Shown here: in pieces, positions 1 to 6,183 of the stretch | Layout: every line of letters starts with the position of its first letter | Numbering within the stretch: position 1 is the first letter of the stretch | Assembly (NCBI GenBank): GCA_031281925.1 | Contig: JAITES010000269.1 | Coordinates: 1 to 7,257 of the forward strand | Length of the DNA: 7,257 bases | Direction of reading: 5' to 3' | Origin: Treponema sp. | GTDB taxonomy: Bacteria > Spirochaetota > Spirochaetia > Treponematales > Breznakiellaceae | Program-made: the position numbers and the translations under genes | Notes under the pieces: generated by a model | What the model was told of the DNA's origin: nothing | The model's database searches: none | Seen by the model: the letters and a program-made list of their open reading frames with translations, nothing else

Positions 1-123
1 GGCGTTCATGGCGCTGGACCCGTTTTTTGCCATGCGTTTTGCCAGGGGCATGTCCGCCCTGGGGAGGCTGTAGGCGCCCCATGCATCAAAACCTATCAGC
101 ACAACTTTTGTCTTATTGCTCAT
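1..123 (-). CDS. Alkaline phosphatase superfamily phosphodiesterase/nucleotide pyrophosphatase, N-terminal fragment (cut by left window edge)
   Basis: Reading leftwards from an ATG at 121-123, 41 codons run open to the window edge. The peptide begins MSNKTKVVLIGFDAWGAYSL and goes on through LPRADMPLAKRMAKNGSSAMNA. A beta-strand followed by GFD-x-WG, then 'MP-x-x-K-x-M-x-x-G', is the N-terminus of the type I phosphodiesterase/nucleotide pyrophosphatase branch of the alkaline phosphatase superfamily. Asp13 would be the first metal ligand. These enzymes hydrolyse phosphomonoesters or diesters with two metal ions; the substrate here cannot be read from the fragment. A GGAG ribosome site lies 7 bases before the start, inside the last codons of the 50-codon frame at 127-279, whose stop is only 3 bases upstream, so the two are probably translationally coupled. 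The rest of the catalytic domain is outside the window. The family call rests on a short segment, so it is likely but not certain. Confidence 0.72.
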   Translation of the reverse strand, partial: MSNKTKVVLIGFDAWGAYSLPRADMPLAKRMAKNGSSAMNA

Positions 124-126
124 TTT

Positions 127-279
127 CTACTCCAAACCTTTATTCATTAAGGTATTCTGCAAAACCTGATAAAATTTCGGATCCCGCAGCAGGGGAAGGA
201 GGGCGGGCATTACATAGAGCCACCCGGTCAGATTCTCCTTAAGAACCCTGTACTGCTTTGATGCCGGGTCAATCTTCAT
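127..279 (-). CDS. 50-residue reading frame, probable internally deleted remnant of a MalF-type ABC sugar permease
   Basis: The frame starts at ATG 277-279 behind a strong GGAGGAGAG ribosome site (281-290) and ends in TAG. The frame stays open upstream to 399, but that part is AT-rich promoter DNA, so 279 is the better start. Residues 14-29 (KENLTGWLYVMPALLP) resemble the cytoplasmic lead-in and first half of TM1 in MalF/UgpA-type sugar permeases, where 'GWLF-x-x-PAL' is common. Residues 31-44 (LRDPKFYQVLQNTL) resemble the 'DPxFWxxLxNTL' segment just before TM2 in the same family. In intact permeases roughly 50 residues separate these blocks; here they are directly joined, and everything from TM2 onward is missing (a full permease is about 290 residues). 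It cannot transport. It may survive as a leader peptide coupling translation to the phosphodiesterase. Alternatively it is an unrelated small protein; the homology is by eye only. Confidence 0.6.
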   Translation of the reverse strand: MKIDPASKQYRVLKENLTGWLYVMPALLPLLRDPKFYQVLQNTLMNKGLE

Positions 280-280
280 T

Positions 281-290
281 TCTCTCCTCC
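281..290 (-). promoter_or_regulatory. Strong ribosome binding site fixing the start of the 50-codon frame
   Basis: On the minus strand GGAGGAGAGA sits immediately before the ATG at 277-279. It is a near-perfect Shine-Dalgarno sequence. It argues that translation starts at 279 and not at the upstream in-frame ATG near 399, which would lie before the likely promoter. Confidence 0.75.
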
Positions 291-312
291 GCAAAAAATA
301 CTCTATAATTTT

Positions 313-342
313 ATAATAATGTCCATCAAATTCAAATGTCAA
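313..342 (-). promoter_or_regulatory. Near-consensus sigma-70 promoter for the 50-codon frame and phosphodiesterase
   Basis: On the minus strand a perfect -35 box TTGACA (337-342) is followed, after an 18-base spacer, by TATTAT (313-318), which matches the -10 consensus at 5 of 6 positions. Transcription would start near 305, giving a leader of about 25 bases that carries the GGAGGAGAG ribosome site. The surrounding 280-419 is strongly AT-rich. This is the best promoter seen by eye in the window. Confidence 0.65.
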
Positions 343-419
343 GACAAATACAGATAATAATACAAAAAAGTTGATATAAAACTGAGTTAATCTAGTCAAA
401 TGATTGGCATAGTTACATT

Positions 420-1691
420 TTACTGTTGCCTTTTTTGGTAATTACGGCTTAAGAGTGATGCAAGCAGGGCCGCGGCGCATATAACAATCCAGCCGTTTAT
501 GATCCCCTTCCACCCGGACTTATCCATAATAAAACCGGTAAGGGGGCTGGAAAGGGCGGCGCCCGCATATACCGAGCAGTCCAGAAACCCCGCCACGGAG
601 GAAACCCGCCGTTCCTTGTTAAAATAGATGGGCATAAACGCGGTGATCATGTTATTGACTGCCAGGAACAGTGCAAAAAGGCCGAAGAAAGCGATGTCTA
701 CGACCAAATGGTTAAGATTCATGCCCACCCTCAGGAGAACCGAAAAGGCAAGGGTAAAAAACAGGAAGAAGCTGATGGTATATTTTGCCTGATAATTGAA
801 GACCCGGTTCATGAAGGCGCTGCCGGCAAGGGCTATCAGGTTCATCAGGGGGACAAAAGACATAAAGTAGAGGGCCTTTTCCAGGGGAAGGGACTGATAA
901 TCGACAAAAAAGCTGGGCCCCCAGAGGGTCATTCCCTCTTTTACGCTTCCGTTCAGCAGGGCTATGAGGCCAATCATCCAGAGTCTGTTCCGCAGAACAA
1001 AATCCGGAATATCCCTGAGATCTCTCCGTGGTTCCCCCTGGCGCGGCACAGGTTCCTGGCCGGTCATGGCATGATAGTTCCGGAATATGGCAAACCATAG
1101 CGCCGAGATAAGGATGAGGATACAGCCGGGGATCAGGAAAACCATCCTCCAGCTAAGGCTGACGGCCATTTTCCCCACCAGGGTATAGGAAAATAGGTAG
1201 CCGAAGATGGCGGAACTTGCAAAAAACAGGGTGATTTTCTGGAGTTGCTTCTGGGGAGTCGCCTCCGACACCATGCGTACCATGGGCCCCCAGAGCATGG
1301 ACTGGGCGTAACCGTTTAAGGACCAGAAAATGCACAGGAAAACGATTCCCTTTGAAAATCCGAAAAAAACATTACACAGGCCTGCGGCAAACAGGCCGAA
1401 ACCGACAAAATAGCGGGGATCGATGACATCGCCGATGAAGCCGTTGATAAGCTGGCCCACCGCATAGGCCACAAAGAAGCACAGCGCAATCATACCCAGG
1501 GATATATTCGAATACCCAAGGGTATCGTGCAGGTTCGGAAGGATGATGGACAGGTTGATCCTCCCGAAATAGGCGGTCACATAGGCTAACCAGCACATGC
1601 CGCCTATGAACCAAAAACCATAGGAGTCTTTTATAAAGCGCCGTCCCGGAAAAGGCACATTTCTTTCCGTACCATTGTTTATTACCATCAT
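420..1691 (-). CDS. MFS transporter, organophosphate:phosphate antiporter (GlpT/UhpT-like) family
   Basis: This 423-residue protein has the length and about 12 hydrophobic segments of a major facilitator. Landmarks point to the OPA branch (glycerol-3-phosphate, hexose-phosphate and phosphoglycerate importers that exchange for phosphate). These are Y-F-G-R-I-N-L-S at the end of TM1 with Arg44 at the position of the first substrate-binding Arg of GlpT, GDVIDPRYF (87-95) after TM2, and SLNGYAQSMLWGPMVR (124-139) in TM4. The second binding Arg of GlpT falls on Lys251 (VKEGMTLWGP), and the GlpT TM5 His is not obvious, so the substrate need not be glycerol-3-phosphate. The linker between the halves is around 208-236. 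Start: tandem ATGs at 1686-1691 have no ribosome site and lie just after a TATAAT; a GTG at 1656-1658 behind a weak GGAAAG is an alternative. The gene is divergent from the DeoR regulator, which probably controls it. Confidence 0.9.
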   Translation of the reverse strand: MMVINNGTERNVPFPGRRFIKDSYGFWFIGGMCWLAYVTAYFGRINLSIILPNLHDTLGYSNISLGMIALCFFVAYAVGQLINGFIGDVIDPRYFVGFGLFAAGLCNVFFGFSKGIVFLCIFWSLNGYAQSMLWGPMVRMVSEATPQKQLQKITLFFASSAIFGYLFSYTLVGKMAVSLSWRMVFLIPGCILILISALWFAIFRNYHAMTGQEPVPRQGEPRRDLRDIPDFVLRNRLWMIGLIALLNGSVKEGMTLWGPSFFVDYQSLPLEKALYFMSFVPLMNLIALAGSAFMNRVFNYQAKYTISFFLFFTLAFSVLLRVGMNLNHLVVDIAFFGLFALFLAVNNMITAFMPIYFNKERRVSSVAGFLDCSVYAGAALSSPLTGFIMDKSGWKGIINGWIVICAAALLASLLSRNYQKRQQ

Positions 1692-1699
1692 TTATTGTA

Positions 1700-1729
1700 A
1701 TTATATCATTATTTAGACAAAATTGTAAG
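1700..1729 (-). promoter_or_regulatory. Putative promoter of the MFS transporter gene
   Basis: On the minus strand a perfect -10 hexamer TATAAT (1700-1705) is preceded, 18 bases upstream, by CTTACA (1724-1729), a 4 of 6 match to the -35 consensus. Transcription would start around 1692-1694, practically on the tandem ATG at 1686-1691. Either the mRNA is leaderless or translation starts at the downstream GTG (1656-1658). The -35 region overlaps a TTGTAAG repeat that may be a repressor site. Confidence 0.45.
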
Positions 1730-1778
1730 AGTATTCTGTGTATTTTTGCATGTTTTTTGTAAGGTATTGGCATCATTA
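1705..1778. promoter_or_regulatory. Candidate DeoR-family operator region with paired direct repeats
   Basis: The divergent gap contains TTGTAAGAGTATT (1723-1735) and TTGTAAGGTATT (1757-1768), the same word apart from one inserted base, about 34 bases apart. It also holds two copies of ATCATTA (1705-1711 and 1772-1778), a third TTGTAA at 1695-1700, and a small inverted repeat ACAA-AA-TTGT (1717-1726). DeoR-family repressors commonly bind repeated elements between their own gene and the target operon. The first long repeat overlaps the -35 box proposed for the transporter. The binding role is inferred from position and repetition only. Confidence 0.4.
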
Positions 1779-1787
1779 CAGGAGTAA

Positions 1788-2576
1788 TTGTATAGTAAAG
1801 AAAACATGCAGCAGGAAAGAAGAAACGACATAGTCTTCAAAATACGCAAATCCCGAATCGTCAAGGTCAACGATCTTATGGATGAGTACCATGTCTCCAT
1901 TGAAACCATCAGGCGGGATCTGGAGTTCCTCGAATCCGAGGGCTATTTAAGAAGGGTTTACGGCGGCGCGGTTCTTAACGATTTTTACCGGCCCGAACAG
2001 GCTCTCTCCCAAAGGGAACAAACGAATTATCTGCAGAAACAGGCTATAGGCAAGCTTGCCGTGGACTTTATTGAGGACGGGGACACTATCTATATTGATT
2101 CCGGCACTACCACCATAGAACTTACCAAGCATCTGGGAGAGAAGAGGAATCTCACCATAATAACCAACGCGCTCCTGATTGCCCGGGAAGCAATGATCTC
2201 CAACTACGACTGCCGGGTGATAATGCTCGGCGGAGAACTGCGCCGCAATGAACTGGCCACATCAGGGACCGGAACTACGGCGGATCTCAATAATTTTTAC
2301 ATGACCAAGGCTTTTTTAAGCGCCGGCGGCATCAGCCTTAAATCGGGCGTAACCGAATACGATTTACACGATGCCGAAAACAGACGCCTGATACCCCGGC
2401 GGGCCGAAAAAATCATTATGCTGGCGGACTACAGCAAATTCGGCATAACCACCATGAATTATATCATGCCCATAGAAGACATTTCCGTGCTTATAACCGA
2501 CTGGAATGTCCCTGAAAGCGTACTTGAACCGTACCGTTCAAGGGGCATAGAAATACACGTTGCCCAGCCGCTGTAG
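1788..2576 (+). CDS. DeoR/GlpR-family transcriptional repressor
   Basis: This protein of 262 residues has the usual family length. An N-terminal winged helix-turn-helix covers about residues 10-61; the recognition helix is VSIETIRRDLEFLE (36-49), followed by the hallmark wing GYLRRVYGGAV. The C-terminal DeoRC sensor domain shows DGDTIYIDSGTTT (97-109), TNALLIA (126-132), MLGGELR (146-152) and LADYSKFG (212-219), all typical of regulators that bind a phosphorylated sugar or polyol. In the family, effector binding releases DNA. It is divergent from the OPA-type transporter, the likely target, and probably also represses itself through the repeat-bearing gap. Start: TTG at 1788 is only 3 bases after AGGAG (1780-1784); the next in-frame start is ATG 1806, giving MQQERR, which fits the usual DeoR N-terminus but has only a weak ribosome site. 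The effector cannot be deduced. Confidence 0.94.
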   Translation: MYSKENMQQERRNDIVFKIRKSRIVKVNDLMDEYHVSIETIRRDLEFLESEGYLRRVYGGAVLNDFYRPEQALSQREQTNYLQKQAIGKLAVDFIEDGDTIYIDSGTTTIELTKHLGEKRNLTIITNALLIAREAMISNYDCRVIMLGGELRRNELATSGTGTTADLNNFYMTKAFLSAGGISLKSGVTEYDLHDAENRRLIPRRAEKIIMLADYSKFGITTMNYIMPIEDISVLITDWNVPESVLEPYRSRGIEIHVAQPL

Positions 2577-2606
2577 ACAGAGCGCCTTAAAATGATCTGT
2601 CCATTG

Positions 2607-3668
2607 CTATGAATACTGCTCGGAAATAGCCTGGAATTTGTTCTGAATTTCGATGAGGGCATCGGTTATGATCGGATCAAACTGGGTGCCCCGGCCGTCG
2701 GTGATGATCTTGACTGCCTCGACGTAAGGGATGGCCGCCTTGTAGACTCTGGCGCAGACAAGGGCGTCGTAGACATCGGCGAGAGAGGCAAGGCGGGCAG
2801 CCAGGGGAATTTCTTCTCCCTTGAGCTGGCGGGGATAGCCTTTACCGTCCCAGCGTTCATGGTGGCCGTAACAGATTTCTTCGCAGTGTTTCAGGTACAT
2901 TGATGAATTGACATCTCCCAATTCCCCGATAATTTCCTTTCCGCGGGTGGTATGGGTTTTCATCACCTCATATTCTTCGGGGTCAAGGCGGCCGGGTTTA
3001 AGAAGTATCCGATCCGGTATGGCGATCTTCCCAACGTCATGGAGGGCCATGGATTTTACAATAATATCCGGCTGAAGGGCCAGGATCTGTTCTGAATAAG
3101 AAGAGTTTGTCGTGATAAGGTGATCCGCCAGCGCGCCGACATACAACTGGGTACGCTTGACATGTTCGCCCGATTCCAGATCCCTGTGTTCAATAACGTT
3201 TGCAAGGCCCTGAAGGGCATTATCAAGGGTTCTGGTGGCCTCGGCCGTCTTTTCCGCGACCATTGCTTCCAGGTTATCACTGTAATTTTTGAGATCTACC
3301 TGGTTCCGTACCCGGAGCTTTACAATTTCTGCGGTAAAAGGTTTGGAGATAAAGTCTACGGCCCCCGCAGCCAGGGCATCACTTTCCGAATCGGAAGTGG
3401 TGATAAAAATAACGGGAATGCGTTTCAGCGCCTCATCGCCCTTCATGATCGTGAACATCTCGTAACCGGTCATTTCGGGCATAAAAACATCAAGGAGTAT
3501 GATCTTGGGGAGTATGGGGCTTTTCCGAAGCACTTCCAGCGCTTCCTTACCGTTACTGGCGGTAAGGACCTGGTAGCTGTCCTTGAGGATCTCCTCAAGG
3601 ATCATGACATTCATTTCAACATCATCAACTACAAGAACAGCCGGCAATCTGTCAGAGGAATCAGGCAT
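2607..3668 (-). CDS. Response regulator with REC and HD-GYP domains, predicted c-di-GMP phosphodiesterase
   Basis: The 353-residue product has two domains. Residues 10-125 are a receiver domain: acidic pair Asp15-Asp16, phospho-acceptor Asp60 in LLDVFMPEMTG, Thr90 and Lys109 (KPF). A helical, probably coiled-coil linker (128-150) leads to an HD-GYP domain (about 150-345). Its motifs are E165-x3-H169, H210-D211 in LHDVGKIAIPD, H239, H269-H270, D274-G-K-G-Y-P279 and D298 in ADVYDAL, followed by R307 and K310. This spacing agrees with trinuclear-iron HD-GYP enzymes that cut c-di-GMP to pGpG/GMP, and the Arg/Lys pair corresponds to c-di-GMP contacts. No signal peptide or membrane segment is seen, so it acts in the cytoplasm. 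Its ATG lies inside the end of the Hpt gene (8-base overlap), indicating coupled translation and a shared phosphorelay. It converges with the DeoR gene, 30 bases apart. Confidence 0.96.
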   Translation of the reverse strand: MPDSSDRLPAVLVVDDVEMNVMILEEILKDSYQVLTASNGKEALEVLRKSPILPKIILLDVFMPEMTGYEMFTIMKGDEALKRIPVIFITTSDSESDALAAGAVDFISKPFTAEIVKLRVRNQVDLKNYSDNLEAMVAEKTAEATRTLDNALQGLANVIEHRDLESGEHVKRTQLYVGALADHLITTNSSYSEQILALQPDIIVKSMALHDVGKIAIPDRILLKPGRLDPEEYEVMKTHTTRGKEIIGELGDVNSSMYLKHCEEICYGHHERWDGKGYPRQLKGEEIPLAARLASLADVYDALVCARVYKAAIPYVEAVKIITDGRGTQFDPIITDALIEIQNKFQAISEQYS

Positions 3669-4014
3669 TCTGAGCTATCACCTTATCAATTTCTCTTATG
3701 GTTTCATCAAAGGCAGCCTGAACCTTCCCCAGTTGATCGGGAGCCACATTGCGAGCCTTGATCTGGGTTTCCAGTTCCAGCACCTGCCTGTTGAGTTCTA
3801 CCAAAGACAGATTGGCGGAGGCTCCCTTTATGGTATGAGCGCTTACCTGGGCTGCTTCCATGTCTCCGGACGCAAGAAGAGTACTTAACTCGGTCATCTT
3901 TACATCAAAACCGGTTTTGAATTGTGTCAAAAGTTTTATATAGAGCTTGACATTATTAACAACCCGTTTTACACCATCATTAAAATCAATATAGACAATA
4001 TCTCCTTCGGCCAT
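3661..4014 (-). CDS. Stand-alone Hpt (histidine phosphotransfer) domain protein
   Basis: This small 117-residue protein is a single all-helical Hpt domain. The signature is AHTIKGASANLSL (59-71), with His60 as the phosphorylated residue and the usual K-G-x-x two to five positions later. The preceding helix (about 17-47) and the following helices (72-90 and 95-115) fit the four-helix bundle. Such proteins pass phosphate between the receiver of a hybrid kinase and a final response regulator, here most simply the REC-HD-GYP protein whose start codon overlaps this gene's stop by 8 bases. A strong AAGGAGG ribosome site lies 7 bases before the ATG. No kinase is encoded nearby, so the donor is elsewhere in the genome. 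The 120-base gap upstream contains a weak promoter candidate. Confidence 0.92.
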   Translation of the reverse strand: MAEGDIVYIDFNDGVKRVVNNVKLYIKLLTQFKTGFDVKMTELSTLLASGDMEAAQVSAHTIKGASANLSLVELNRQVLELETQIKARNVAPDQLGKVQAAFDETIREIDKVIAQNA

Positions 4015-4082
4015 GCCGATCCTCCTTACGGAATCCTTTTCTCACATTGGAAGCTGTCCAAAAGATTCAGCCCTGAGACATA

Positions 4083-4111
4083 TCTATATTACTTAAAAAA
4101 ATACCTGTCGT
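4083..4111 (-). promoter_or_regulatory. Weak promoter candidate for the Hpt/HD-GYP pair
   Basis: On the minus strand ACGACA (4106-4111, 4 of 6 to the -35 consensus), a 17-base spacer and TATAGA (4083-4088, 4 of 6 to the -10 consensus) would start transcription near 4076, about 60 bases before the Hpt ATG. The gap also has a direct repeat of ATACCT (4101-4106 and 4115-4120) flanking the -35 box and a perfect 12-base palindrome TTTTTATAAAAA (4119-4130). It is weak on its own; the pair could equally be read from the upstream envelope operon. Confidence 0.3.
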
Positions 4112-4134
4112 CCATACCTTTTTATAAAAATCTT

Positions 4135-5370
4135 CTAGAATCGCAGTTTGACCCTGGTGTCAAGATTAAAATAGGAGCCTGCGCTGCTTCCCGGCGGCAG
4201 GGGCCCCAGTTCACCCCTGTTCCCGTCCCCCCGGAAGAGATCGCTGTCCATGGGCATCTGCGCCGAAAGGCTTAAGGTGAGGCCCTGAAAAAGATCGTGT
4301 TCCGCACTCAGCATTGGGGTAAAGGAGAGATCATCGAAGAGCGAAACCAGAGAAGCCGTAAGGGTTGTATAATCGTTGAGTATATAGCTCAGCGAAGTAA
4401 ACAAATAGTTTTCATTTGAAAAGCCCAGAACATTTCCGCTGTTGATCGAGGTTGATGAGGCCGCCCCGTTATAGAGGTATTCTGCCATAGCAATAAATTT
4501 TCCTTCATAAAAAGAATAATCAAAACCTGCCCCCGCAGAAAGGCCGTCCACAGAACTGCCGGCTTCCGGGTTTGCGGTGTAAAGCATGTCGAAGACCCAG
4601 CCGAGGATCATGTCCGCCTTGACCGAAAGGCCGGCCCGGTGGAGTCCCTGAGCCGAACCGGGCCGGGGGGACTCGGTGGCGTAGAGGGTCTGGACACTGA
4701 ACTTCTCCCAGTGCCGTTCCACGGAAAGGCCTCCCAGCCCTCCCGAACCGTCTACCGCAAAGGGGTTCTTTGGAGAGGCGCCAAAAAAGAAAAGTTTTGT
4801 CTCGTCTTGCGGGTACCAGGCCAGACCCGCCCCCAGCACGCCGCGGGGCCGGGAATCGGGGAACAGGGGGTTTCTGGGATTGAGGAAGTCCGAAGAACCC
4901 CATACCTGACCATAACCGAAGGGGATGCGCATGAGGCCGCCGTCAAAATCAAGGCTCCCCCCGCTGACGCGGAAGTAGAGCCGTTCAAGTTCCATTCCCG
5001 CAATGTAGTGTTCCCCGCTCACATAGGATGAGGGCGCCAGGCCTTCCTGCTCCTGGTAGAGTCCCCAGGCGGAAGCGTTTTGGGCCGGATAACCCGCCGC
5101 GGCAATGAAGTTTAAGGCCCCGTAAAAGATCGCCCGGTCCCTCAGCCGCGCCTGTAAGCGGAGGTTGGCGTATTCTTCAAGCCCGTAGTAGAACCGGGAT
5201 GCGTCCCCCGCTCCGGCGCCCATGATGACACTGGAATCCAGAAGCCCGGACACGGAAATTCCCCCGGCGTCCTGGGCAAAAAGTGTATGACTCAAGTCCG
5301 CAAAACCGGTAAACACCGCGAGAAAAAAAATACATGCCGTTCCGGCAAGCTTTCCGGTAGATTTCCACAT
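4135..5370 (-). CDS. Outer-membrane beta-barrel protein of the envelope operon
   Basis: The 411-residue product starts with a signal peptide: MWKSTGK, a hydrophobic stretch, then a probable signal peptidase I site LFA-QD after Ala32. The rest lacks long hydrophobic helices and shows alternating hydrophobic/aromatic strands rich in Gly, Ser and Tyr. It ends in VKLRF, and the C-terminal Phe is the classic barrel-assembly signal. Residues 127-168 contain ELERLYFRVSGG and a 'GQVWGSSDFLNPRNP' segment (154-168). This recalls the 'WG-x-TD-x-x-NP' motif of barrel proteins found beside LolA-like proteins in other diderms, a comparison made from memory. No defined family is claimed. It has a strong AGGAGGAG ribosome site and lies 44 bases after the LolA-like gene, so it is very likely in the same operon. 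It could be the outer-membrane end of a lipid/lipoprotein route, or simply a porin. Confidence 0.75.
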   Translation of the reverse strand: MWKSTGKLAGTACIFFLAVFTGFADLSHTLFAQDAGGISVSGLLDSSVIMGAGAGDASRFYYGLEEYANLRLQARLRDRAIFYGALNFIAAAGYPAQNASAWGLYQEQEGLAPSSYVSGEHYIAGMELERLYFRVSGGSLDFDGGLMRIPFGYGQVWGSSDFLNPRNPLFPDSRPRGVLGAGLAWYPQDETKLFFFGASPKNPFAVDGSGGLGGLSVERHWEKFSVQTLYATESPRPGSAQGLHRAGLSVKADMILGWVFDMLYTANPEAGSSVDGLSAGAGFDYSFYEGKFIAMAEYLYNGAASSTSINSGNVLGFSNENYLFTSLSYILNDYTTLTASLVSLFDDLSFTPMLSAEHDLFQGLTLSLSAQMPMDSDLFRGDGNRGELGPLPPGSSAGSYFNLDTRVKLRF

Positions 5371-5414
5371 GGTTCCGCTCCTCCTGTTATTGGGCCTTCC
5401 CCGGCATCTCTTCG

Positions 5415-6161
5415 TCAGCGCTGCAGGTTTCTCGTGCTGAACACCGAATCTGCAATGGGCTTATCCATGATCACATTCCGCATGATCATGGTAGTTTTAC
5501 TGTTTTTCCGCAGAAGGTCGCGTATTTCGATTTCCACGGGAAAACGGCGGCCGCCGAAAACTTCCACTTTGACCAGATTGTATTCCTTCAGCTTTGCGCC
5601 GGAGAGGGCAAAGAGTTCGTAGTGTATACAATCGCCTGAGGATTTTTCCACCCATATCTTCCGCTTGGGATAGCTTTCCGTCCTCTTTTTTGCACTGAGG
5701 TCGAGAAGCCAGCAGTCTCTCCCTTCCCATGTTTCGGAGCCGGAGACTGCCGCATTGTAGCGTACCGAAAGTTTTTCGTTTTCGATGGTGTCCTCATAAC
5801 TCATGTCGGAACCCATCATCGACTCTTTCAGCATGTGGCCGGAGATGAGCATAACTTCTTCCGTATCGGGGGAGTACACATAAAGTCTGGCGCCCTTCTT
5901 GAGGTACTTGGTCCCCCTGTCTTCGGGATTCACAAACTCGATAAAACTATCGCTGTTCTCCCGGGCCCAGGCTTTCATGTTTTTTACATAACGGCGGTTC
6001 TGGTACTCAATGATCATGTCACTTTCATACTCAATGGTAGTGAAGATCTCGTTGTCGTCGATACGGTCAAGCAATTCCGCCGCCGTGGGTGTTTGAGCGA
6101 AAACCGCCTGAACACCCGAAAACGATACGCATAAAACCATTAACAAAACTATTCTTTTCAT
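5415..6161 (-). CDS. Periplasmic LolA-like protein (outer membrane lipoprotein-sorting protein family)
   Basis: The 248-residue protein has a signal peptide (MKRIVLLMVLC...) with probable cleavage after Ala22 (VFA-QT). There is no Cys at the cleavage site, so it is soluble and periplasmic. The mature part is a recognisable LolA-like half-barrel of the 'outer membrane lipoprotein-sorting protein' type: FVNPEDRGTKYLK (76-88), LYVYSPDTEEVMLISGHML (93-111), MMGSDMSYEDT (115-125), KRKIWVEK in the middle, and the typical ending VFSTRNLQR. Family members are thought to carry lipid-anchored or lipid cargo across the periplasm. This one is distinct from canonical LolA, and cargo is unknown. An AGGAG ribosome site lies about 8 bases before the ATG. 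It sits 22 bases after the FtsX-type permease and 44 bases before the barrel gene, which supports a joint transport task. Confidence 0.92.
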   Translation of the reverse strand: MKRIVLLMVLCVSFSGVQAVFAQTPTAAELLDRIDDNEIFTTIEYESDMIIEYQNRRYVKNMKAWARENSDSFIEFVNPEDRGTKYLKKGARLYVYSPDTEEVMLISGHMLKESMMGSDMSYEDTIENEKLSVRYNAAVSGSETWEGRDCWLLDLSAKKRTESYPKRKIWVEKSSGDCIHYELFALSGAKLKEYNLVKVEVFGGRRFPVEIEIRDLLRKNSKTTMIMRNVIMDKPIADSVFSTRNLQR

Positions 6162-6183
6162 AACAAAGCTCCTGTAAAAATCC

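Noticed and set aside
280..399. In-frame N-terminal extension of the 50-codon frame up to an ATG near 399, with a hydrophobic stretch
   Set aside because: The extension is AT-rich, contains the proposed TTGACA/TATTAT promoter, has no ribosome site at the upstream ATG, and a strong GGAGGAGAG sits exactly before the internal ATG at 279.
708..1100. Long plus-strand open frame opposite the transporter gene
   Set aside because: The translation is Lys/Gly/His-rich with no domain logic, and it lies fully antisense to a well-supported membrane transporter.
2523..2542. Perfect 7-base stem CTTGAAC/GTTCAAG with a 6-base loop near the end of the DeoR gene
   Set aside because: It lies inside codons of the regulator, has modest GC content and is not followed by a T-run, so it is not a convincing terminator.
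2576..2601. GACAGA/TCTGTC inverted repeat between the convergent DeoR and HD-GYP genes
   Set aside because: The 6-base stem spans a 14-base loop and has no T-run on either strand, so it is too weak to call a bidirectional terminator.
4520..5031. Several open frames over 80 codons on both strands within the barrel gene
   Set aside because: They are Pro/Arg/Gly-rich shadows of a GC-rich coding stretch, with no ribosome sites and no recognisable motifs.
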